A stretch of 12,513 bases of DNA from Sedimentisphaerales bacterium (GTDB lineage Bacteria > Planctomycetota > Phycisphaerae > Sedimentisphaerales > SG8-4): contig JAFGCA010000252.1 in the NCBI GenBank assembly GCA_016932895.1, forward strand, positions 1-12,513, in the 5' to 3' direction. Numbering within the stretch: position 1 is the stretch's first letter; every line of letters begins with the position of its first letter. Below, one piece after another: positions 1-6,885 of this stretch. Below the pieces are notes generated by a model. That model worked only from the letters and a program-made list of their open reading frames with translations, searched no databases and had not been told where the DNA came from. The position numbers and the translations under genes were made by a program.

Positions 1-8
1 ACCATCGG

Positions 9-40
9 GCGTAAGCTGTAGTCTTCACCATCACTTACGC
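9..40. repeat. Short inverted repeat past the end of the sigma-54 activator gene
   Basis: GCGTAAG at 9-15 and CTTACGC at 34-40 are perfect 7-base inverted arms around an 18-base loop. They lie about 60 bases beyond the stop codon of the minus-strand activator gene. No T-run follows on the minus strand, so it does not look like a standard intrinsic terminator. It may be a weak transcript-end hairpin or chance. Nothing else is recognisable in bases 1-98. Confidence 0.3.
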
Positions 41-98
41 GGTCGAGACGGTTTTGTTGTATCCACGCGGTGAGAAATGCGGGTTAGCAGGAAAACAA

Positions 99-1475
99 CT
101 ATTCGATGTGATACTTGTGCAGTTTTCCGTACAGCGCTCGGCGACTAATCCCCAACAACTCCGCTGCGCGTTTGCGATTGTTCTGAGTCACAGACAGCGT
201 GCGGATAATCATCTGGCGTTCGACCTCTGCCAGGGACGTACCCACCTCGAAGCTCACCTTCACAGGGCAGGCTTCGTCTGATCGGAAACGCGGAGGCAAA
301 TGCTCGGGAAGGAGTACTTGCCCTTCGCACACCAGGGCAGCCCGCTGAATCACGTTCTTGAGTTCTCGCACATTGCCCGGCCAATGGTATGTCTCCAGGA
401 GGCTGATGCACGCGGGCGCAACTCCCAGGATGTTCTTCTCGAACGCCTCGTTGTAGCGTCTGAGGAACGCGTCGACGAGTAGGACAATGTCGCCCCTCCG
501 CTCTCGCAAGGGCGGCAGCGTGATTCGGAACACGTCCAACCGAAAATACAGGTCCTTGCGAAAAGTACCCTGATCGACCACGTCGCTCAGGTTTTGATTG
601 GATGCGGCAATCAGTCGCGCATTGGTGGAGATGGTCTGTTTCCCCCCAAGACGAGTGAAGGTCTTCTGTTCGATCAGGCGCAGCAGGCTGATCTGCATCC
701 GCTGATCTATGGTCGCGATTTCATCCAGGAAGACCGTCCCATCGCGCGCCTCCTCGAACTTGCCTTCTCTTCGTCCCAGCGCGCCAGTGAACGCTCCCTT
801 CTCGTGCCCGAAAAGCTCGCTGCCAACCAATTCGGAGGGCAGAGCGCCAAGGTTTACAGGGAGGTAAGGGCCCTCTCGACGGTCACTCTGTTGATGAATC
901 GCTTGGGCGGCCAGGTCCTTGCCGGTGCCCGTTTCGCCGAGGATCAACACCGGGATGTTCGTGGCGGCCGCCTGCCTGATCTGCCGGTAGATCTCTTGCA
1001 TGGGGCCGGAGGATCCGACCAGCTTCTCGAATTTGACCTCCTGTTTCCCCGTCTTCAAAAGGAGGTTCGTCCCGTAGACGGGTCGCTTCTCAAGGGCAGT
1101 CTCTATCAGAAGCCGAAGCTCCTCGTCTCCCATGGGCAGCTTGGCATACTGATACGTCCCCGCGGCTAAGGCCGACATCGCGGCCTTGATGTCTTCTGGT
1201 TCTGCCAAGAACAGGATCTGCGTTGTCGGGCTGTTATTGGCGATGAGTTCGAGCACCTCAATCCCATCGGTCTTCGCTCTTCTGCATGCGTTACTGGCTA
1301 CCACCAGGATATCAAAACAGCCTGACTCGAACCGATCCGGTATGCGCTCAAGATTGACCTCTCGACATACTTCGGCTTGGCTCCCAGGGAACATTGCCCC
1401 GAGCCGGCAGGCCAGATCCTGGTCTTTGTCGACGGCTAAGATGCGAAGTTTCTTCGACAAATTTCGCCTATCCAT
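99..1475 (-). CDS. Sigma-54-dependent transcriptional activator (NtrC type) with degenerate receiver domain
   Basis: The 458-residue protein has the three-part layout of NtrC-family activators, which use ATP hydrolysis to open promoters bound by sigma-54 RNA polymerase. Residues 10-130 form a receiver-like domain, about 150-390 the AAA+ ATPase and about 415-457 a Fis-type helix-turn-helix (NRKRAAELLGISRRALYGKL). The AAA+ part is intact: Walker A GETGTGKD at 180-187, the sigma-54 contact loop GAFTGA at 227-232, Walker B FLDE at 249-252, and Arg306/Arg312 in the arginine-finger region. The receiver is abnormal. The phosphoacceptor Asp position is Ala60 (DILVVAS), the acidic pair is Asp16-Lys17, and about three extra residues precede the usual DG, although Lys112 remains. 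It is therefore probably not controlled by ordinary phosphorylation. No histidine kinase gene is present. The ATG has only a distant AGGA upstream, so the exact start is less certain. Its targets are unknown. Confidence 0.9.
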   Translation of the reverse strand: MDRRNLSKKLRILAVDKDQDLACRLGAMFPGSQAEVCREVNLERIPDRFESGCFDILVVASNACRRAKTDGIEVLELIANNSPTTQILFLAEPEDIKAAMSALAAGTYQYAKLPMGDEELRLLIETALEKRPVYGTNLLLKTGKQEVKFEKLVGSSGPMQEIYRQIRQAAATNIPVLILGETGTGKDLAAQAIHQQSDRREGPYLPVNLGALPSELVGSELFGHEKGAFTGALGRREGKFEEARDGTVFLDEIATIDQRMQISLLRLIEQKTFTRLGGKQTISTNARLIAASNQNLSDVVDQGTFRKDLYFRLDVFRITLPPLRERRGDIVLLVDAFLRRYNEAFEKNILGVAPACISLLETYHWPGNVRELKNVIQRAALVCEGQVLLPEHLPPRFRSDEACPVKVSFEVGTSLAEVERQMIIRTLSVTQNNRKRAAELLGISRRALYGKLHKYHIE

Positions 1476-1549
1476 TGCAGCTAATGGTCAGATCCTTTTG
1501 ACGCGTTTCTCCGGAGTGCCGCCCGAGGGGAACGAGGGAAGGATGTGGG

Positions 1550-1573
1550 CTGTACACCGGCACCCTTGTACAG
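1550..1573. promoter_or_regulatory. TGTACA inverted repeat, candidate operator
   Basis: CTGTACA at 1550-1556 and TGTACAG at 1567-1573 are perfect inverted arms separated by 10 bases. Each contains the self-complementary hexamer TGTACA, and the centres are 16 bases apart. The site lies in the 134-base gap between the small upstream gene and the sigma-54 activator, 75-98 bases before the activator's ATG on the minus strand. It could be an operator or enhancer for the activator gene, perhaps an autoregulatory site. No sigma-54 -24/-12 promoter was found next to it, and the bound protein is unknown. Confidence 0.4.
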
Positions 1574-1609
1574 AGAGATTCTGCTCCAGCCCGATAGGCT
1601 GATCTGGTG

Positions 1610-2029
1610 TCATCCCAATCGTCCCATCCCGTCCCCAACTATCGTTGCTCCGGAGGCCTTCAGGTGACCGGCCTCAACCGCTGCGATAGCTTCCTGGCGA
1701 GAACGACAATCTACGAGATGATCCTCCATAGAGCCTTTTCGCTCCACGGCCTCCGTGAGCAAACCCAGCGAGGGGTGGAGCAGACTGACACGAGCGGGCA
1801 ACTTGGGCGTCCACAGGACGATCCAGCCATCGGTTTGGTCATACCAGAGGACCTCCCCCTCCCACGGGTTATGTAGACCTTGCACGCAGAATCTAAGCCG
1901 CTCCCCCTTGCGAACAAGATCGCCCCCCGCATTGTTGACCTTCAGTCGGCCGTCGTGAGCACGCGCGTATACTGCCGTTCGCTCGGCGAGGACCTTGCCA
2001 TCCTTTACAACTTTGCTGACCCGTATCAT
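1610..2029 (-). CDS. Hypothetical protein, 139 aa, possibly a PilZ-like beta-barrel
   Basis: I do not recognise this family with confidence. The protein is soluble, with no signal peptide or membrane segment. Residues 1-80 look rich in beta strands (GRLKVNNAGGDLVRKGERLRF, then GEVLWYDQTDGWIVLW), loosely recalling PilZ barrels, but the RxxxR and D/NxSxxG motifs that bind cyclic di-GMP are not visible. The C-terminal third (about 95-125) looks helical. The ATG at 2029 has AGGA four bases upstream. It runs in the same direction as the sigma-54 activator 134 bases downstream and may share its transcript. Overlapping frames on the plus strand look less protein-like. It could be a fast-evolving accessory protein, and a spurious ORF is not excluded. 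Confidence 0.55.
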   Translation of the reverse strand: MIRVSKVVKDGKVLAERTAVYARAHDGRLKVNNAGGDLVRKGERLRFCVQGLHNPWEGEVLWYDQTDGWIVLWTPKLPARVSLLHPSLGLLTEAVERKGSMEDHLVDCRSRQEAIAAVEAGHLKASGATIVGDGMGRLG

Positions 2030-2444
2030 CGTTCCTATTCTTTACACTATCCCAACAACTTCGACGGCGCCGGAGCCAATCCAGAACTGCCCCACCTGTT
2101 TTCTGCTATGGCACCTAACGCTGTATCAAGCCTACAGCGCAACCCCCTCGCGTTGTCAAGAGAAAAACCCAGCGTGGCCTCGCTGCGCTCGGCCGCAACC
2201 AAAAGTTCCTCTTTAAGCAAACTGTCATAACTTACTGTAGATACAGACATTACAATACCGCGCGGCGAAAAACACGCATAAAAAGCAGGAAGTTGCGGGA
2301 TAGTAGTACAAAAGAACCCTGCTGGTATCCCGCTCCCCCCGAGGTTGTGTTCTGCCGGGCGGACGATTATCATGCGGAGCGAGCCGCTGGAGAATGCGGT
2401 TCAGACAGAAAGATGAACAAAGTCACCTCAGCACGGAGTTGAAT
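2030..2444. other. Non-coding interval and likely 5' leader of the GH127 gene
   Basis: This 415-base stretch separates the divergent small gene and GH127 gene, and I see no convincing coding region in it. It holds a short palindromic element, CTGTA-GA-TACAG, at 2235-2246, with a TACAAT hexamer at 2251-2256 that might be a -10 box but lacks a good -35 box. Two longer inverted repeats follow at 2284-2343, listed separately. A 7-pair hairpin with one G-U pair joins GAGCCGC (2382-2388) to GCGGTTC (2397-2403) just before the GH127 ribosome binding site. The interval must carry the control region for GH127, but no specific promoter can be assigned. Confidence 0.5.
2284..2343 (+). promoter_or_regulatory. 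Interleaved inverted repeats, possible pseudoknotted leader RNA
   Basis: AGCAGG (2284-2289) is complementary to CCTGCT (2328-2333), and GCGGGATA (2295-2302) is complementary to TATCCCGC (2336-2343). The four arms occur in the order a-b-a'-b', so both helices can form together only as a pseudoknot; otherwise they are alternatives. The structure ends about 100 bases before the GH127 start codon. It could be a cis-regulatory RNA switch. It matches no riboswitch class I recognise, and an 8-base inverted repeat can arise by chance in a few hundred bases. Confidence 0.35.
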
Positions 2445-4550
2445 ATGAATCGGATGAGTTTGCCCTGGACGCCTCTGACCGTGGTTCTCGTAAGCGCTTC
2501 GCTGTTCGCCGAGCCGGCGCCGGTGGCAGTTAGTCCCGTGCAGAATCGTGCTCCGCTGGCGCCGAAGGCGTTTGTGGAGCTGCCTTTAGGGAGCGTTCGG
2601 CCGGCCGGGTGGCTACGCGATCAGTTGCAGAGACAGGCCGAGGGCTTGACGGGGCACCTCGACGAGCGGTACGCGCAGGTGGTCGGGCCGCGCAACGGGT
2701 GGCTGGGCGGCGACGGCGACGGGTGGGAGCGCGGCCCCTACTGGATTGACGGGCTGCTGCCACTGGCCTACCTGCTCGACGACGAAGCGCTCAAAGACAA
2801 GGTCAGGCCCTGGATCGAGTGGTCCCTGACGCATGCGGCCGACGACGGGTATTTCGGGCCCGTCCCGTTCAAGGAAAAACCACGGCCGGAACCGGGAATC
2901 CAGAAGACGCCCCGCCGGGACTGGTGGCCCAAGATGGTCATGCTCAAGATCCTCCAGCAGCACTACAGCGCCACGGGCGATCAGCGTGTCGTCGAGCTAC
3001 TGCTGGACTACTTCCGCTACCAGCTCAAGACCCTTCCGGAGACGCCGCTGGACAACTGGTCCTTCTGGGCCAACCGCCGGGGCGGGGACAACCTGATGGT
3101 CGTGTACTGGCTGTACAACGTCACGGGCGAGCCGTTCCTGCTGGAATTAGCCGAGCTGATCCACGAGCAGACGTTCCCTTGGACGACGGTCTTCCTCAAC
3201 GATAATCCCGCGCCATCGCCCGACCTGGCGCATCTGTATCACTACAACACGGGCAACCGCTATCCCTTCGACATGGAGTTGATCCGACGACTGAGCGTCG
3301 ACCAGCTCCAGGCGTTCCACTGCGTGAACCTGGCCCAGGGGATCAAAGAGCCGATCATCTATTACCAGCAACACCCCGAGCGCCGGTATATCGAGGCGGT
3401 GAAGAAGGCACTGGCCGACACGCGGCGCTTCCACGGCCAACCGCAGGGCATGTACGGCGGAGACGAACCCCTGCACGGGCGCGACCCGACCGCAGGCGTC
3501 GAGTTCTGCTCGGTCGTCGAGATGATGTTCTCGCTGGAGAAGATGCTGGCTATCACGGGCGATTTGGCCTTCGCCGACCATCTGGAGAGGATCGCCTACA
3601 ACGCCCTGCCGACCCAGGCCACCGACGACTTCAACCACCGCCAGTATTTCCAGACCGCCAACCAGGTGGTGATAAACCGCCGCCAGCGCAACTTCTACGA
3701 AAGCCACGGACACGGCCGCACCGATCTGTGCTTCGGGCTCCTGACCGGCTACCCCTGCTGCACCTGCAACATGCACCAGGGTTGGCCCAAGTTCGCCCAG
3801 CACCTGTGGTTCGCCACGCCCGATCGCGGCCTGGCCGCGGTGATCTACGGACCCAGCGAAGTGTCCGCGCGACTCGCAAACGGGCGGACCGTGACGCTCG
3901 CCGAAGAAACACGCTACCCCTTCGAAGAGACCATCCGCTTCAAGGTCAAAACCGGAGAACCCGTGGCCTTTCCGCTACACCTGCGCATCCCGGGCTGGTG
4001 CCGCCAGGCGGCGATCCGCATCAACGGCAAAGGCGAACGCCAGGCCGAAGGCCCGCGCATGGTCAAAATCGAACGCACCTGGCGCGACAACGACCGCGTC
4101 GAGCTGAGGCTGCCGATGTCGATCGCGACCAGCCGATGGGTGGAAAACTCGGTCGCCGTCGAACGCGGCCCGCTCGTCTATGCGCTGAAGATCGAGGAGC
4201 GCTGGAAATGGGTCGAGAACGCCGACATGTACGGCCCCTACTGGGAGGTGTATCCGCAGAGCCCCTGGAATTACGGCCTGCTCGAACAGGCGGTGAACGA
4301 TCCGCAGCGCGGCTTCGAGGTCGTCACGCGCGAAACCGGCGGCTACCCCTGGAACCTGGAGAATGCTCCCGTCGTCCTGCGCACGAAGGGCAAACGAATT
4401 CCCGAGTGGCAACTGTACAACGAGACGGCCGGCCCCCTGCCGCACAGCCGCCCGCTGACGCACTTACGAGACGAGCCGCAAGAGGAGATCACCCTGGTCC
4501 CCTACGGCTGCTCCACCCTGCGCATCTCCGAGTTCCCCGTGGTTCAGTAG
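2445..4550 (+). CDS. Exported GH127-type glycoside hydrolase (DUF1680), probable beta-L-arabinofuranosidase
   Basis: This 701-residue protein belongs to the DUF1680/GH127 group, retaining enzymes that usually release beta-L-arabinofuranose from plant-type glycans using a cysteine nucleophile held by zinc. An (alpha/alpha)6 barrel is expected at about 50-480, then beta-sandwich domains with conserved LRIPGWC and VERGPLVYA blocks. Glu353 and Cys355 (GVEFCSV) and Cys438-Cys439 (TGYPCCTCNMHQGWPKF) match the four zinc ligands of the HypBA1 prototype, including its nucleophile; the extra cysteine just before the pair in HypBA1 is absent. The ATG at 2445 is chosen because GGAG lies six bases upstream and it gives a signal peptide (hydrophobic core about 11-21, cleavage near FA-EP). 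An upstream in-frame ATG at 2394 would bury that signal. It converges on the GH29 gene, suggesting joint polysaccharide use. Exact substrate is uncertain, since DUF1680 covers several specificities. Confidence 0.88.
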   Translation: MNRMSLPWTPLTVVLVSASLFAEPAPVAVSPVQNRAPLAPKAFVELPLGSVRPAGWLRDQLQRQAEGLTGHLDERYAQVVGPRNGWLGGDGDGWERGPYWIDGLLPLAYLLDDEALKDKVRPWIEWSLTHAADDGYFGPVPFKEKPRPEPGIQKTPRRDWWPKMVMLKILQQHYSATGDQRVVELLLDYFRYQLKTLPETPLDNWSFWANRRGGDNLMVVYWLYNVTGEPFLLELAELIHEQTFPWTTVFLNDNPAPSPDLAHLYHYNTGNRYPFDMELIRRLSVDQLQAFHCVNLAQGIKEPIIYYQQHPERRYIEAVKKALADTRRFHGQPQGMYGGDEPLHGRDPTAGVEFCSVVEMMFSLEKMLAITGDLAFADHLERIAYNALPTQATDDFNHRQYFQTANQVVINRRQRNFYESHGHGRTDLCFGLLTGYPCCTCNMHQGWPKFAQHLWFATPDRGLAAVIYGPSEVSARLANGRTVTLAEETRYPFEETIRFKVKTGEPVAFPLHLRIPGWCRQAAIRINGKGERQAEGPRMVKIERTWRDNDRVELRLPMSIATSRWVENSVAVERGPLVYALKIEERWKWVENADMYGPYWEVYPQSPWNYGLLEQAVNDPQRGFEVVTRETGGYPWNLENAPVVLRTKGKRIPEWQLYNETAGPLPHSRPLTHLRDEPQEEITLVPYGCSTLRISEFPVVQ

Positions 4551-4679
4551 TGCGATGTCGCTTGTCATACGGATGGGGAAAAGTCCTCGCGTATGCAGAC
4601 GTTCGGCATCCATGGTCTGATCCATCCTATTCGCTGCGACAGAGCAGTGACATTCGTCAAAGGGACCGCTCAGTTTGAG

Positions 4680-6038
4680 TCATCCCACGCGATAGACGGC
4701 GAGTTTCCGGATGAGCGGTATGTCGGCCGACTTGCGGGCGACGAGGCGCACCTTCGCGACCTCGACCGGATCGAACTGCTGTATCCGCTTGTGACCGATC
4801 GACTGCCCCTCGCAGAGGGTGCGCCACGTGTCCGGCCCCACGAATCCCTCGACCTGGTACTCGCGGATTCGCTCCCCGCCTCGGATGTCCTCCAGCACCA
4901 CGACATGGTCGATAACCGCCGGCTTGGGCAATCTCAGCTCGACGGGGGAACCTCTCCCCTGGGTCTGGGCCAGGGGCTTATCGAATCGTCTGCGGATTTC
5001 CTTGCCGAACTCGACATACCGCTGGAAATCGGGCTCCGGAATCAGGCCTTCCGGGTTCGGATTGGCGTTGAGCAGCAGATTGCAGTTGTGACCGACGGAC
5101 CGGTAGTACATATCCATCAGTTGCTCGACGGGGTAGAGCTTGTGTGCACTATCGGGCTTCCAGAACCAGTCGTGATTGCGAACCGGGACATCGCACTCGC
5201 CCGGCAACCAGTAGCGGCCGTCCGGCTCCCCCGAACCATGGTAGTCCTGGCGGTGCGGGACGGTAGCCCAGCAGGGATAGGCCGCGACGCCCCGCTCGTT
5301 GCCGATCCAGCGAATGGAAGCGGCCGGCCCCTGGAAAACGATGGCCTGCGGCTGGTACTTCTGATAAATCGGCACCAGATCGGGCCCGCCTTTTTCCACG
5401 GGCAGCGCCCCGCCGTCAAACCAGATCTCGAACAGGTCCCCATATCGACTCCAGAGCTCCGTAAGCATTTGCTCGCAGATCTTCACGTAGCGGGCCTGGG
5501 CCGCCGCGTCCCCGCCTTTGCCACGATTGACCAACCCCGGATTGTCGACCTCCAGATATCCGTTGGCGGTAACGGAGGCGTAGAGACCGGGCTTGATGCC
5601 GTACTTGTGGCACGATCCGACGAAGTCGCGCACGACGTCTCCCTTGCCGTCCCGCCAGGGGGACTGCTTGACGCCATACGGATACAGGTCGCTTTGCCAC
5701 TGGAGAAAACCGCTGCAATGCTTGGCGACGAAGACGGCGTAACGGGCGCCCATCGCCCGGGCCGCCTCCATCCATTGGTCGGTATCCAGCTTCGACGGAT
5801 TGTACATTTCGGGCGTCGGCCTGTCCTGCCAACTGCGCCAGTTCCAGCCGGGCTTGTAGATCGGCAGGTCGAAATGGAAGAACATGCCAAGTTCCATGTC
5901 CTGCCATCGAGCCTGCTGCCGGCTGGGCTGCGGCAGAGGCGTCGCTGGGGAAGTGGGACCGCCGGAGCCAAGACACCCCGGGCAAAAAAAGGCGGTGGAG
6001 GCCGCTCCAACACCCTTGAGAAACCGGCGTCGATTCAT
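4680..6038 (-). CDS. Tat-exported GH29 alpha-L-fucosidase
   Basis: The 452-residue protein resembles GH29 alpha-L-fucosidases, retaining enzymes that remove L-fucose from glycans. A (beta/alpha)8 barrel spans about 45-350. GMFFHFDLPIY lies at its start, AKHCSGFLQW (106-114) corresponds to the usual KHHDGF substrate-binding strand, and GDVVRDF follows. EIWFDGG (204-210) carries the expected nucleophile Asp208. Glu281 in WLPGECDV is a likely acid/base by comparison with the GH29-B subgroup, an inference. Residues about 361-452 look like a C-terminal beta-sandwich. The N-terminus, NRRRFLKG, is a twin-arginine signal, and Cys19/Cys22 near its end leave open lipid anchoring. AGAGGA lies seven bases before the ATG. 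A 129-base gap without a clear terminator separates its stop from the convergent GH127 gene. The 269 bases upstream to the SRP RNA hold no other gene. Confidence 0.88.
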   Translation of the reverse strand: MNRRRFLKGVGAASTAFFCPGCLGSGGPTSPATPLPQPSRQQARWQDMELGMFFHFDLPIYKPGWNWRSWQDRPTPEMYNPSKLDTDQWMEAARAMGARYAVFVAKHCSGFLQWQSDLYPYGVKQSPWRDGKGDVVRDFVGSCHKYGIKPGLYASVTANGYLEVDNPGLVNRGKGGDAAAQARYVKICEQMLTELWSRYGDLFEIWFDGGALPVEKGGPDLVPIYQKYQPQAIVFQGPAASIRWIGNERGVAAYPCWATVPHRQDYHGSGEPDGRYWLPGECDVPVRNHDWFWKPDSAHKLYPVEQLMDMYYRSVGHNCNLLLNANPNPEGLIPEPDFQRYVEFGKEIRRRFDKPLAQTQGRGSPVELRLPKPAVIDHVVVLEDIRGGERIREYQVEGFVGPDTWRTLCEGQSIGHKRIQQFDPVEVAKVRLVARKSADIPLIRKLAVYRVG

Positions 6039-6227
6039 GAGACGATCCTCTTTGCTGTACTTCTGTCATTCGTGCAAGACGGGACAATTCGAGCAACGAA
6101 ACCGCATCGTAACACGTACCGCCAAACCTGCAAGGTTTTCCCTTCCCTGCCGCCCGCACCGTGACGATGCCCACCGGATGCCGCCGGCGACCGCAGAAAC
6201 GGGCTCAACAAATCTTCGAGGTTTTGG

Positions 6228-6256
6228 TGGAAAGGTCAGCGTGGGTCTGCTATAGT
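6228..6256 (+). promoter_or_regulatory. Possible sigma-70-type promoter for the SRP RNA
   Basis: TATAGT at 6251-6256 matches five of six bases of the -10 consensus. TGGAAA at 6228-6233, 17 bases upstream, matches four of six bases of the -35 consensus. Initiation would be expected near 6263, giving a precursor with about 45 extra 5' bases before the SRP fold. The same TATAGT hexamer forms the -10 box of the recR promoter. Confidence 0.4.
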
Positions 6257-6307
6257 ATGCGTTTTGATGGAGTGCTATGCTCTTTGACTCGTGAATACGG
6301 TGGGATT

Positions 6308-6411
6308 TACCGGCCGGGTCCCATGCAAACCGAGCCCGTGAACCTGGTCAGACGGGGAACCGAGCAGCCATAAGCGGAAGCACGGTTGTGTGTGGGGAAA
6401 CCCGGCCGATC
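6308..6411 (+). ncRNA. ffs: Signal recognition particle RNA, small bacterial type (4.5S/scRNA)
   Basis: This is the RNA core of the signal recognition particle; with Ffh it directs ribosomes making membrane and exported proteins to FtsY. The fold can be traced. The closing helix pairs GGCCGGGT (6312-6319) with ACCCGGCC (6400-6407). CCCA (6320-6323) pairs with TGGG (6393-6396), and AACCG (6328-6332) with CGGTT (6383-6387). TGG (6345-6347) pairs with CCA (6368-6370). The conserved internal loop follows, with GTCAG (6347-6351) facing AGCAG (6363-6367). The tip is CGG-GGAA-CCG with the GGAA tetraloop at 6356-6359. This internal loop and tetraloop are the Ffh-binding signature. Neighbouring dnaX and recR support the call, because ffs-dnaX-recR linkage occurs in several bacterial groups. 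Ends are set by the closing helix and are approximate. Confidence 0.88.
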
Positions 6412-6416
6412 TTTTT
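6394..6416 (+). terminator. Probable intrinsic terminator of SRP RNA
   Basis: The GC-rich closing helix of the SRP RNA ends at 6407 and is followed four bases later by five Ts at 6412-6416. The RNA's own terminal stem could thus act as the terminator hairpin. The T-run is short, so some read-through into the next genes is likely. Confidence 0.45.
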
Positions 6417-6418
6417 CC

Positions 6419-6452
6419 ATTGATGAATGATAATTGATGATTGATTATTTGC
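6419..6452. repeat. AT-rich inverted repeat, left flank of the four-helix-bundle gene
   Basis: This is an AT-rich stretch of repeated TTGATGA/TTGATTA-like words in otherwise GC-rich DNA. ATTGATGATTG at 6433-6443 is an exact inverted copy of CAATCATCAAT at 6850-6860 on the other side of the gene, and the surrounding bases match imperfectly. It begins three bases after the T-run of the SRP terminator. Confidence 0.6.
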
Positions 6453-6467
6453 GCTGGTACCGTCGAG

Positions 6468-6869
6468 ATGAACCCGGAGGAATTGAGAGAACGGACGACG
6501 CAATTCGCGCATCGATGCGTCAAGCTCGGTTTGGCGCTGCCTGACGAGATTCTAGGAAACCACATCAAGAGGCAATTGATCCGGTGTGCAACCTCGGTCG
6601 CGTCCAACTATCGCGCCGCCTGTCTGGCACAATCGAAGGCTCATTTTGCCTCCAAGCTCAGCATCGTGGTGGAAGAAGCGGACGAGTGTGCCTTCTGGAT
6701 GGAGTTTTCCGTTCGAGAGAATATGGTCAGCGAAAAACGCGTCGCGCCACTACTGAGTGAAGCACAAGAACTGACGGCCATTTTCGTGGCCGCAAGAAAA
6801 ACGACCAAGGACAGAAGCCGGGAATTCAAGAGTGACCTCGATTCCGCGCCAATCATCAATAATCCTTAA
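6468..6869 (+). CDS. Four-helix bundle protein (S23/IVP family)
   Basis: The 133-residue protein matches the small family of S23-like four-helix bundle proteins, first seen inside intervening sequences of 23S rRNA genes and related to the Avd accessory protein of diversity-generating retroelements. Those homologs form basic ring-shaped pentamers that can bind nucleic acid; the function of free-standing members is unknown. Family features are ELRERTTQFAHRCVKL at the N-terminus, LIRCATSVASNYRAACLAQS (about 40-60), the helix with KLSIVVEEADECAFWMEF, and a final LLSEAQELTAIFVAARKT. The ATG at 6468 gives the usual family N-terminus. An in-frame TTG at 6441 lies inside the left repeat. No Shine-Dalgarno precedes the ATG; a GGAGG occurs just inside the gene. 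The final codons (APIINNP) and stop lie in the right repeat, so gene and repeats look like one unit. Confidence 0.85.
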   Translation: MNPEELRERTTQFAHRCVKLGLALPDEILGNHIKRQLIRCATSVASNYRAACLAQSKAHFASKLSIVVEEADECAFWMEFSVRENMVSEKRVAPLLSEAQELTAIFVAARKTTKDRSREFKSDLDSAPIINNP

Positions 6870-6882
6870 TCCATAATCAATC
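6850..6882. repeat. AT-rich inverted repeat, right flank of the four-helix-bundle gene
   Basis: This counterpart of the left repeat contains CAATCATCAAT at 6850-6860 and further AATCC/AATCA words up to 6882. It encodes the last residues and stop codon of the four-helix-bundle protein and ends three bases before the dnaX ATG. It thereby replaces the place where a dnaX ribosome binding site would be expected. Confidence 0.6.
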
Positions 6883-6885
6883 ACC

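Noticed and set aside
2109..2124. Possible sigma-54 promoter, starting with a perfect TGGCAC
   Set aside because: The -12 element is missing; no GC dinucleotide is found at the required 10-base spacing.
2047..2373. Open frame of 108 codons on the minus strand in the GH127 leader
   Set aside because: No ribosome binding site or recognisable protein features, and it covers the inverted repeats of the leader.
4635..4648. 14-base word TGCGACAGAGCAGT shared with 10520-10533
   Set aside because: One copy lies between convergent genes and the other inside the MttB-like start; the contexts are unrelated and flanks do not match, so chance is likely.
4593..6164. Open frame of 523 codons on the plus strand opposite the fucosidase
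   Set aside because: It is antisense to a clear GH29 gene with a Tat signal and ribosome binding site; its translation has no family features and arises from GC-rich codon bias.
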